A stretch of DNA of 7,902 bases. Source: Planctomycetota bacterium. Its GTDB lineage: Bacteria; Planctomycetota; Planctomycetia; Planctomycetales; Planctomycetaceae. Made by a program: the position numbers and the translations under genes. Positions 1-5,523 of this stretch are shown here, piece by piece. Each line of letters starts with the position of its first letter. The first letter of the stretch is position 1. The stretch is taken from positions 1 to 7,902 of the forward strand of contig JAEYWB010000291.1 in the NCBI GenBank assembly GCA_023429275.1, in the 5' to 3' direction. The notes under the pieces were generated by a model. That model had not been told where the DNA came from, did no database searches, and saw nothing but the letters and a program-made list of their open reading frames with translations.

Positions 1-419
1 GTCTTGCCCGAATACTCCTTGAACCAGGGGGCCGAAGCGTGGACGGCGGGAAACTTTTCGCGGAGCTCCTGCTCGCCGTAGTCGTCGGCGTGCTGGTCGA
101 CATGCCCCGACGGGTCGATCGTGAAGAATGTGAAGCCGACCGCGGCGGTCACTTCGACATCCTCGTAGGTCTTGAGGTGGTCGGCGTCTGCGCCGGTCTT
201 CCCCTTCCAGCCGGCCGCTTCCGCTCCCGCGAGGGCGTCGTCCATGACCTGCTGCGGAGTCCGCTTCGTGCGGGTCATCTCGCGGATCGACTGCTGCGGA
301 AAGATCGGCTCGATCCCCGCACCGGAGCGTTTCATCGCCTCGACGTGGCCGGGGGTGGCGAGGCCCGTTCTGTCTCCGAAGCCGAACGAGGGGGCGAGAC
401 CGAGTGTGACTGGTGTCAT
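1..419 (-). CDS. uxaE: Probable tagaturonate epimerase (UxaE type), N-terminal 139 residues, cut by window edge
   Basis: Enzymes of this family interconvert D-tagaturonate and D-fructuronate in the cytoplasm, linking galacturonate to glucuronate catabolism. The visible N-terminus carries blocks I associate with the family: GLAPSFGFGDRTGLATPGH (residues 7-25), FPQQSIREM (40-48) followed by RTPQQVMDDA, GADADHLKT (76-84), and FTFFTIDPSGHVD (96-108). The His and Asp residues in the last two blocks are candidates for metal or substrate binding, which is inference. ATG at 419 is the first possible ATG, because an in-frame TGA lies ten codons upstream. No clear Shine-Dalgarno is seen; a weak 5-bp inverted repeat (426-430 with 439-443) sits just upstream. 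The gene follows the GH88 hydrolase on the same strand after 132 bases, which fits a uronate-use operon. The family call comes from remembered motifs, and an uncharacterised relative within the same superfamily is possible. Family members are usually 400-500 residues, so most of the protein lies outside the window. Confidence 0.68.
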   Translation of the reverse strand, partial: MTPVTLGLAPSFGFGDRTGLATPGHVEAMKRSGAGIEPIFPQQSIREMTRTKRTPQQVMDDALAGAEAAGWKGKTGADADHLKTYEDVEVTAAVGFTFFTIDPSGHVDQHADDYGEQELREKFPAVHASAPWFKEYSGK

Positions 420-551
420 GAATTCGCCGGTCCGAGCGCCGGCCCGTCAGGAAGGAGTAAGAATCTGAGGGGATGGTATCGTGGCAACGGCCCCCTAGAA
501 ACGATTGCGGAGGGCTCCTTCCTCGATCCGAGTTCCCTGATCGGCCAAAAC

Positions 552-1934
552 TCACTCGGCCGGACCGAAGAAGCGATAGCGCGGGCCCCCCTCGGCGAGC
601 CGCTGAACCGTCAACGCCGCTTCGCGGAGGTGGTAGTCCCCCCATTGGCAGGATTCGCCGCACGGGACCTTCCGGCCTTCCGGGATGTGGTCCCAGTTGC
701 GGGGGCGGTGATACACGGAGTGCAGCAGAAGCCCCTGATGCTGCGGATCACGGCTGAGGTACGGGGCCGACAGGAGACTCCGCAGCGTTGTCAGTCCCGC
801 GGCGGTGTAGCGGGCGGCTCCAACGGGATCGACATCCCTCAAATAATCGCCGAGGCGGATCAGCCCCTGGCAGGCAATCGCGGCCGCCGAGCTGTCGACC
901 GGCTCGTACTCGTTGAACGGGTCCGCCGGCCGGTCGAGGTAACCGTCGAGTCGCGCCAGACCGGGAGCACCAGTGTCCCAATAGGGGACGCCATCCGTCG
1001 GCGTCTGGTCGACGTAGAAATCACACGACGCCCTGGCGGCATTGATAAAGAGGGTTTCGACCGTCTCGCGGCCTCCCCAGGGGGCGAGTTCGGCCTCTTC
1101 GACCGTCGACAGGTACTCGAGTTCCTCCGCGTAGCCGAGCATGATCCACGCCAGACCGCGGGTCCACGTGGAGAACGGGCTGTACCCCTGCTGCGTGCTG
1201 GGGCAGCGGAACCGGCCGTCGTTCGTGTTGAAGATCGACTCGTGGGCGACCCGTCCCCGGATGTCGTACGTGTCGCGTCCTTCGCCATAGAACACGTTGA
1301 ACTTCGCCGTGTTGCGGGCGTGCTCGATCATCCGGCCGAGGAGGCTGATCGGAGCGTCGTTCTCCCCCATCAGGCGGTGGCCGAGCCGATGAGCGAGCGA
1401 AAGGGACCGGAGCGATCGGATCGTGTCGCAGAAGAGCGAATGCGGCCCATTGAACGAGTAAATGTAGCCGGTGCCGTCGGCGGTCCGGCTCCAGCGGGCC
1501 GCCTGCACCGCTCCGCTCGTCTTCAATGCGAGCTCGTACCAGCCGAGTTCGGCGTCGTTCCGCTCGAACTTCCCCTCCCGCATCAGCCTCCACAATGCGC
1601 CGTAGGTGCTGACGTTGTTGAAGCCGTGGTCATGCACGCCGATGTGACTGACGTGCGACGCCATCCGCTCCTGTGTGTGCCGGCGTCCGATCTCGAGAAA
1701 CCGCCTCTCTCCCGTCGCGTCGAACTGCAACAGCGGCGAGCCGAACTGGAAACCCTGTGTCCATTCCGTCCAGCCCCGCGCGGTATAGCGCCCCTCGATC
1801 GTAAAGACGGGAGCTCCGTCCCCAGGCTTCCAGCTCTTCTCGAGGCTGTCGATCTTGATCGCAGACGCCGCCCACATCGACTGGATGGCGGGGAGGAGAC
1901 TCGCGGGCGAAAGGCTGGAATCGACGACGATCAT
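552..1934 (-). CDS. Glycoside hydrolase family 88 unsaturated glucuronyl hydrolase
   Basis: This enzyme removes the 4,5-unsaturated uronic acid from the non-reducing end of oligosaccharides made by polysaccharide lyases, by hydrating the vinyl-ether bond. From the chosen start it is 460 residues with an alpha/alpha-barrel type sequence. HDHGFNN (about residues 101-107) and FCDTIRSL (about 168-175) match the places of the two catalytic aspartates of Bacillus UGL (Asp88, Asp149). Later come TQQGYSPFSTWTRGLAW (about 247-263), VDSSAAAIACQGL (346-358), and the C-terminal HIPEGRKVPCGESCQWGDYH, all typical of GH88. The same frame opens at 2021, but the ATG at 1934 is preferred: it has AGGAAG five bases upstream, and the 29 extra residues are Arg-rich and non-conserved in character. 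No signal peptide is visible, so a cytoplasmic enzyme fed by imported oligosaccharides is likely. Substrate (chondroitin, ulvan, pectin, heparin type) cannot be read from sequence; GH105 is the nearest alternative. Confidence 0.9.
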   Translation of the reverse strand: MIVVDSSLSPASLLPAIQSMWAASAIKIDSLEKSWKPGDGAPVFTIEGRYTARGWTEWTQGFQFGSPLLQFDATGERRFLEIGRRHTQERMASHVSHIGVHDHGFNNVSTYGALWRLMREGKFERNDAELGWYELALKTSGAVQAARWSRTADGTGYIYSFNGPHSLFCDTIRSLRSLSLAHRLGHRLMGENDAPISLLGRMIEHARNTAKFNVFYGEGRDTYDIRGRVAHESIFNTNDGRFRCPSTQQGYSPFSTWTRGLAWIMLGYAEELEYLSTVEEAELAPWGGRETVETLFINAARASCDFYVDQTPTDGVPYWDTGAPGLARLDGYLDRPADPFNEYEPVDSSAAAIACQGLIRLGDYLRDVDPVGAARYTAAGLTTLRSLLSAPYLSRDPQHQGLLLHSVYHRPRNWDHIPEGRKVPCGESCQWGDYHLREAALTVQRLAEGGPRYRFFGPAE

Positions 1935-1939
1935 GGGGG

Positions 1940-1945
1940 CTTCCT
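1940..1945 (-). promoter_or_regulatory. Ribosome binding site of the GH88 gene
   Basis: Read on the minus strand this is AGGAAG, followed by five bases and then ATG at 1934. It is one of the better Shine-Dalgarno matches in the window. It supports the internal start over the upstream in-frame ATG at 2021, which would begin seven bases after the dps stop and lacks a comparable site. Confidence 0.6.
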
Positions 1946-2027
1946 GCGGCAGAGCTGGGCCGCGGACGGATTCTCGCGAACGGGCGCAATCGCGGACTGA
2001 CGACCGCGGCTTCGGGTTCACCCGGGC

Positions 2028-2510
2028 CTATCGCTCGGCCTGCAAATGCGACTCGAGGAACCAGAGCTGCTTGTCGAGGTCGCGCGACACGCCGGTGAAG
2101 AGGTCGGCCGTGTCCGCGTCGCCCAGGGAGGTGGATTCGTCGATGGCGAGGCGGACGGCCTTTCCGATGGCGGCGATCGCCGTCGCCAGAGCGTCGACGT
2201 GCCCCCGTCCCTCCGTCAGTGTCAGGCTGTAGGCCGCGAGGGAAGTCCGCTTCGACACCGCCTGCAGCGTCCCTTCAGCGATCCCGCCGAGAGCCGTGAT
2301 CCGCTCGGCGGTCGTATCGACATGCTCTCCGATCTCGTCCGAAAACTCGTCGAACAGCTTGTGGAGAGCGATGAAGTTCGGCCCCTTGACGTTCCAGTGA
2401 GCCTGCTTGATCTGGAGTCCGAGGTCGATCAGGTCCGCGAGCCGCTCGTTGAGCAGCTTCACGACCGGTTCGCGCTTGGATTCGGGGAGGGCGATGCGAG
2501 TCTTGTGCAT
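2028..2510 (-). CDS. dps: Dps-family DNA-binding ferritin-like protein
   Basis: Dps proteins form hollow 12-mers that oxidise Fe(II) with peroxide and store it as ferric mineral, protecting DNA in stress and stationary phase. The 160-residue protein has the family's usual length. All five ferroxidase-site residues are present with the exact spacing of E. coli Dps: His38 (AHWNVKG), His50, Asp54, Asp65 and Glu69. The first two lie across the inter-subunit interface from the last three in known structures. The N-terminal tail is short (MHKTRIALPESKREPV) with a few Lys/Arg, so DNA binding through the tail is possible but unproven. The frame stays open upstream to 2660, but the extra 50 residues look like untranslated leader and the ATG at 2510 gives a family-like N-terminus. 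The Shine-Dalgarno is weak (GGAG ten bases before ATG). Gaps to neighbours are 142 and 93 bases, so it may be transcribed alone. Confidence 0.95.
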   Translation of the reverse strand: MHKTRIALPESKREPVVKLLNERLADLIDLGLQIKQAHWNVKGPNFIALHKLFDEFSDEIGEHVDTTAERITALGGIAEGTLQAVSKRTSLAAYSLTLTEGRGHVDALATAIAAIGKAVRLAIDESTSLGDADTADLFTGVSRDLDKQLWFLESHLQAER

Positions 2511-2534
2511 GGGACCGGTGCTCCGGCAGGAGTG

Positions 2535-2554
2535 TCGGGAATGGAGACTCCCGA
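2535..2554 (-). other. Hairpin in the dps leader
   Basis: A 6-bp perfect inverted repeat (TCGGGA at 2535-2540, TCCCGA at 2549-2554, 8-base loop) lies 25-44 bases before the dps start. It could fold in the mRNA leader. No T-run follows, so it is not a terminator. Short GC-rich repeats are common by chance here, hence the low confidence. Confidence 0.25.
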
Positions 2555-2610
2555 TTCTGGCGGATTTCGACGGCGCAGCAACTTCGCGCTCCTGTCGACC
2601 GAAGCGGAAA

Positions 2611-2625
2611 CTGTTGCCGCAACAG
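2611..2625. promoter_or_regulatory. 15-bp palindrome between the Cys-rich gene and dps
   Basis: CTGTTGCCGCAACAG is a perfect 7-bp inverted repeat around one central base. It lies 27 bases after the stop codon of the small secreted gene and about 100 bases before the dps start. It could be an operator for a dimeric regulator of dps. Alternatively, as RNA on the minus strand, it gives a 6-bp stem followed by TTT, a poor terminator. It does not resemble the A/T-rich Fur or PerR boxes known from other dps promoters. Confidence 0.35.
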
Positions 2626-2652
2626 AGAACGAGAGTGCTTGAGCTTCCGTCG

Positions 2653-2907
2653 CTATCCACCGCAAAGCTTGCAGGCTTTCCCTTCCGCGGGACCGCAGAA
2701 CCGCCCCTTCTTCGTGTTGTTGAAGTTCTTGCACTTCGCGTTGTGGCGGATGTTGCTGTCGGTGTTCAGCCAATACTTCATCTCGGCGGCCGCCCGGGTC
2801 AGCGCCGCACGCGTCCCGGACGCCGCCGGAGCCAGCGATACGAAGGCCCCGATCGAGACGGCCGCCACGACAACAGAACAGACGATCCGCAAAGACGAAA
2901 GACGCAT
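2653..2907 (-). CDS. Small secreted Cys-rich protein of unknown function
   Basis: This is an 84-residue protein with two parts. Residues 1-30 form a Sec-type signal peptide: Arg at 2 and 7, a hydrophobic core (VVVAAVSIGAFVSLA), and a likely cleavage site near APAAS-G. After a short linker, residues 44-84 form a compact module: YWLNT, then RHNAKCKNF, NNTKKGRFC, GKACKLCGG at the end. His55, Cys59, Cys71, Cys79 and Cys82 are its possible metal ligands or disulfide partners. From memory, modules of this pattern (YWLNT...RHN..C....NTK.GR.C....G.AC..CGG) recur in planctomycete and related proteins without known function, and the layout loosely recalls short Cys-based zinc sites. The Asn, Lys and Cys-rich end contrasts with the Ala/Val-rich start. 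The start at 2907 gives the complete signal peptide; the upstream purine-rich GGGCGGGGGG is only a poor ribosome site. Function is unknown. Confidence 0.8.
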   Translation of the reverse strand: MRLSSLRIVCSVVVAAVSIGAFVSLAPAASGTRAALTRAAAEMKYWLNTDSNIRHNAKCKNFNNTKKGRFCGPAEGKACKLCGG

Positions 2908-3082
2908 TGCACCAACCCCCCGCCCGGCCTGAGAAACGCACGCTCGCCATCGTAACGCCCCCTTCGAGACCGCGGCAGGGGAGAGCTCGCCGTTTGCCGG
3001 CGGCGGGAGAGATCAACGGCCTGGGCAAGTTGGACTATGATCGCCGCAGGAATCTCCGCCGGCCGAACGGGAACGCCGCGTC

Positions 3083-3550
3083 ATGAGCATGGAAATGTGG
3101 GAACTGCTGAGCTACGTCGTGACGGTCTTCGGCTTACCGCTGGCGATCTTCGTCTTTCTCTACGAACGGCGAAAGGAGCTCGAGAACGACGAGGAGGAGG
3201 TCTACCAGCTCCTTTCGGACAACTACCAGGACTTCCTGAAGGTGGCGCTCGAGCATCCCGACCTGCGGCTCTTCTCGCTCGACGAGACCCCGATGCTCAC
3301 AGACGAACAGAAGGAGCAGATGCTGATCATCTTCAGCATGCTGATCTCCCTGTTCGAGCGGGCCTTTCTGCTTCTCTATGAAGAAGAGATGTCGCCCCAG
3401 CAGAAACGCCGCTGGTCGTCCTGGGAGGACTACATGCGGGAGTGGTGCGGGCGGGCCGACTTCCGTTCGCGGCTCGACACGCTGCTGCAGGGAGAAGACC
3501 CCGACTTCGCCGCGTACATGAAGCAGGTCTCGGCGGAGGAGCCGCGGTAG
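3083..3550 (+). CDS. Single-pass membrane protein with helical cytoplasmic domain, unknown function
   Basis: This 155-residue protein is not a recognised family. One N-terminal membrane helix (about residues 8-27, LLSYVVTVFGLPLAIFVFLY) is followed directly by ERRKE, so the positive-inside rule places the remaining 125 residues in the cytoplasm. That part looks wholly helical and strongly charged: DEEEVYQLLSDNYQDFLKVALEHPDL (36-61), a hydrophobic stretch LIIFSMLISLFERAFLLLYEEEM (81-103) that may pack rather than cross the membrane, then WSSWEDYMREWC (111-122) and a conserved-looking FRSRLDTLLQGEDPDF tail. The layout resembles DUF4760-like proteins (N-terminal helix, then a W-x-x-W/Y C-terminal region), but I cannot confirm membership. 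Start could be 3083, 3089 or 3095, since all three ATGs are in frame and the ribosome site is weak. It is divergent from the Cys-rich gene and ends 6 bases from the oppositely oriented zinc-ribbon gene. Confidence 0.82.
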   Translation: MSMEMWELLSYVVTVFGLPLAIFVFLYERRKELENDEEEVYQLLSDNYQDFLKVALEHPDLRLFSLDETPMLTDEQKEQMLIIFSMLISLFERAFLLLYEEEMSPQQKRRWSSWEDYMREWCGRADFRSRLDTLLQGEDPDFAAYMKQVSAEEPR

Positions 3551-3556
3551 CGAACA

Positions 3557-4543
3557 TCAATCGATCTTGAGGGAGTCGAAGAACCGCGCTCGCTCTGCCG
3601 GGTAGTCCGTCTTGTCGAAGGCGAATTCGAGCACAATGACCCGCCCGGGCGTAACGATCATCCGGGCGATATTGTCGTTCCCCTCGATCTTTCCCTCGAA
3701 CTCGACCGCCGGATGTCCCAGGACTTCGATTCGCTTGCGGGAGGTGATCTTCGAACCCCGCGCCAGTCCCGCGTCGATGTTGCCCATCAGCTCGTCCGCC
3801 ATCCGTGCGGGCGGAATCCCCATCGTTTCGAAGGGAAGCTTGAGGCAGCCGACGGAACACGCGAACCTTCGACGGACCTCGGCGGCGTGGATCTGCTGTC
3901 CCCCTTTGAACCTCGACTTGGGGGCTGCCGGCATCTCGACCTGCACCGCTTCGATCGGGTGTTTCCAGACGCGCCACTCCGCGGTCCCCGGCGTCAGCAT
4001 CGGCAATGCGGGGAGGACCTTGATCGCGATCCGGATCAGGACGCAGGCGATCACAAACCCTGCGACTCCGAGTCCACCGACGGCGACGCTTCCCATGCGT
4101 CCGCCGCTCGAGGTGCGGGCCTTCTTCTTGTTCTTCTTCCTGCGAGCCGGCTTCTCCTCTTCCGGCTCGTCGACCGGCTCCCCCTGATCCTCGATCAGAT
4201 CATCCCACGGGTCATCGTCGACAGGATCCTTCAGCTTCGCAGCGCGTCGCACGGGCGCGCTCGACGAAGCCCCCGACGCCGGCCCCCGTCGACCGATCGG
4301 CTTCGACGGTACTGCTCCTTCCGGGGTCGCTCGCGAAGGGGGCCGAGGAGACGGTGCTGCGGTTGGTTCGGATGGCGCGGCGCGACGCGGAGGGGGCGGG
4401 GGCGGAGCTGGCTTCAACGGACTGGCTGCAGCAGGGATGGTCACCGCCGCTCCACAGCGTTTGCACTTGAAACGCTTGCCGGCGAGCTCGTCGCTGACGG
4501 AGTGGACCTGCCCGCATTCTCCGCACGGTGCGTGAATCGCCAT
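3557..4543 (-). CDS. Zinc-ribbon, Pro-rich, single-pass membrane protein of unknown function
   Basis: The 328 residues fall into five parts. (1) An N-terminal zinc ribbon with Cys7-x2-Cys10 and Cys27-x2-Cys30, MJ0042-like, ending in GAAVTIP. (2) A Pro/Ala/Ser-rich linker with six consecutive Pro around 47-52. (3) An acidic block (about 106-130, DDDPWDDLIEDQ then EEE) followed by a Lys/Arg block, KPARRKKNKKKAR (131-143). (4) One membrane helix at about 151-175. (5) A C-terminal soluble domain (about 185-328) with mixed strands, such as HPAVEFEGKIEG and GRVIVLEFAFD. The basic block before the helix suggests the zinc ribbon is cytoplasmic and the C-terminal domain outside. This plan recurs in planctomycete proteins whose C-terminal domain varies. 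The C-terminal domain loosely recalls secreted folds that bind or carry small ligands, but I do not recognise it. Start at 4543 has GGAG eight bases upstream and places the first Cys pair at the usual position. Confidence 0.85.
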   Translation of the reverse strand: MAIHAPCGECGQVHSVSDELAGKRFKCKRCGAAVTIPAAASPLKPAPPPPPPRRAAPSEPTAAPSPRPPSRATPEGAVPSKPIGRRGPASGASSSAPVRRAAKLKDPVDDDPWDDLIEDQGEPVDEPEEEKPARRKKNKKKARTSSGGRMGSVAVGGLGVAGFVIACVLIRIAIKVLPALPMLTPGTAEWRVWKHPIEAVQVEMPAAPKSRFKGGQQIHAAEVRRRFACSVGCLKLPFETMGIPPARMADELMGNIDAGLARGSKITSRKRIEVLGHPAVEFEGKIEGNDNIARMIVTPGRVIVLEFAFDKTDYPAERARFFDSLKID

Positions 4544-4616
4544 CGACGCGGCTCCGAAGAGTGCCCATGGGGCTCAATCAACCGGATTCTGCCACACCGA
4601 CTTCCGCGTTGCGAGC

Positions 4617-4694
4617 GCGACGGGCACCGGTCGCCCTACGGACACTGGCCATCCGACGATCTGCGAATCGTCGGGCGGCTCGGTTGCAGAGCCG
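4617..4694. other. Cluster of inverted repeats upstream of birA
   Basis: Three inverted repeats lie in tandem in the divergent gap between the zinc-ribbon gene and birA. The strongest is CCGACGAT (4653-4660) with ATCGTCGG (4667-4674), a perfect 8-bp stem with a 6-base loop. Two bases later comes CGGCTC (4676-4681) with GAGCCG (4689-4694), 6 bp with a 7-base loop. A weaker one, GCGAC (4617-4621) with GTCGC (4630-4634), precedes them. The last hairpin ends 24 bases before the birA ATG. They could be leader RNA structure controlling birA translation, an operator, or a bidirectional barrier between divergent genes. No T-run follows any of them on either strand, so classical rho-independent termination is unlikely. 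Confidence 0.45.
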
Positions 4695-4718
4695 GCACTT
4701 TCCGGTCATACCGCCGCG

Positions 4719-5516
4719 ATGTCCTCAGCCCCCTTCCTCGATGCCGACCGACTTCTCGCGGAGACCTTCCTGGCGGATGCCCGTCTGTTCGGGGAGCTGA
4801 AGTCGACGAACGACTACGCGATGGCCGCCGCTCGAGAGGAGGTGGCGACGCCGCTCCTCGTGGCCGCCGAGCAGCAGACCGCTGGTCGCGGACGCGGCCG
4901 GAACCGCTGGATGAGCGGCTCAGGGGCCCTCACGTTTTCCGTCCTGGTCGAGCCGGAGCGACACCTGATCCCGCGGCCCCGCTGGCCGATCCTGTCGCTC
5001 GCGGTCGGCGCCTCGGTCTGCGCCGCGCTCGACGGGATCCTGAAAGGACGGGGCGAGGTCCGCCTCAAGTGGCCGAACGACGTCTATCTCGACGGCCGGA
5101 AGGTCTGCGGCATCCTCGTCGAGTCCCCGGCCGCCGCGCCGTCGCGGCTCGTGATCGGCGCCGGAATCAACGTGAACAACCGCCGGGAGGATGCCGACCC
5201 GGAAGTCCGGAACCGGATGACCTCGCTGGTCGACGCGGCAGAGGACGGAGCGGACGACTTCGACCGCACGGATGTCCTGATCGCGGTCCTGCAGCAGCTC
5301 GCCTCACATTTCGATCGCCTCGCGGCCGGCCCGGAGCTGATCATCGAACGATGCCGGGAGGCATGTTACCTGACGGGCCGGCTGCTCTCGGTGAATGATG
5401 GCCAGCGGATTGTGAGCGGGGCATGCCTGGGCGTCGACGATGACGGGGCGCTCCGTATCGCGACGGAAGAGGGGACGCAGCGATGCGTCGCAGGAACGGT
5501 CGAACTTCTTGACTGA
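4719..5516 (+). CDS. birA: Biotin--[acetyl-CoA-carboxylase] ligase, catalytic form without HTH domain
   Basis: The enzyme activates biotin with ATP to biotinyl-5'-AMP and transfers it to a lysine of biotin carboxyl carrier protein, which is needed for acetyl-CoA carboxylase. Visible motifs in order: substrate-site STN (29-31), EQQTAGRGRGRNRW (51-64, the biotinyl-AMP glycine/arginine loop), LKWPNDVY (116-123), GRKVCGILVE (126-135, containing the catalytic-site lysine), and GAGINVN (147-153). The C-terminal small SH3-like domain occupies roughly 218-265. At 265 residues it is the short, monofunctional (group I) form: the N-terminal winged helix-turn-helix that lets E. coli BirA repress the biotin operon is absent. 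Start at 4719 leaves a short N-terminus before the catalytic fold; the ribosome site is weak. It is divergent from the zinc-ribbon gene, and no biotin synthesis or carboxylase gene lies next to it in the window. Confidence 0.95.
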   Translation: MSSAPFLDADRLLAETFLADARLFGELKSTNDYAMAAAREEVATPLLVAAEQQTAGRGRGRNRWMSGSGALTFSVLVEPERHLIPRPRWPILSLAVGASVCAALDGILKGRGEVRLKWPNDVYLDGRKVCGILVESPAAAPSRLVIGAGINVNNRREDADPEVRNRMTSLVDAAEDGADDFDRTDVLIAVLQQLASHFDRLAAGPELIIERCREACYLTGRLLSVNDGQRIVSGACLGVDDDGALRIATEEGTQRCVAGTVELLD

Positions 5517-5523
5517 CGTGGGC

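Noticed and set aside
39..2000. A 653-codon open frame on the plus strand across the left end.
   Set aside because: It lies antisense to two genes with clear family motifs (GH88 and the epimerase). Its translation is Arg/Pro/Gly-rich with no recognisable domain. Long antisense frames are common in high-GC DNA.
1935..2021. N-terminal extension of the GH88 protein to the ATG at 2021.
   Set aside because: The ATG at 1934 has a good ribosome site (AGGAAG) and a family-like start. The extension is Arg-rich and looks like translated leader.
2022..2040. CGGGT/ACCCG repeat just after the dps stop as a terminator.
   Set aside because: The stem is only about 5 bp with a 2-base loop and no T-run, so it cannot be supported.
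2511..2660. N-terminal extension of Dps to position 2660.
   Set aside because: It would give 210 residues instead of the usual 160, and would cover the palindrome and leader hairpin. The extra sequence has no Dps character.
3036..3041. TATGAT as a possible -10 box before the membrane protein at 3083.
   Set aside because: No acceptable -35 lies 16-18 bases upstream (the best is TCAACG), so a single hexamer match is not enough.
3713..5398. A 561-codon plus-strand open frame running from the zinc-ribbon gene into birA.
   Set aside because: It is antisense to the zinc-ribbon gene and out of frame with birA. Its composition is Arg-rich and it crosses two unrelated genes, so it is a shadow.
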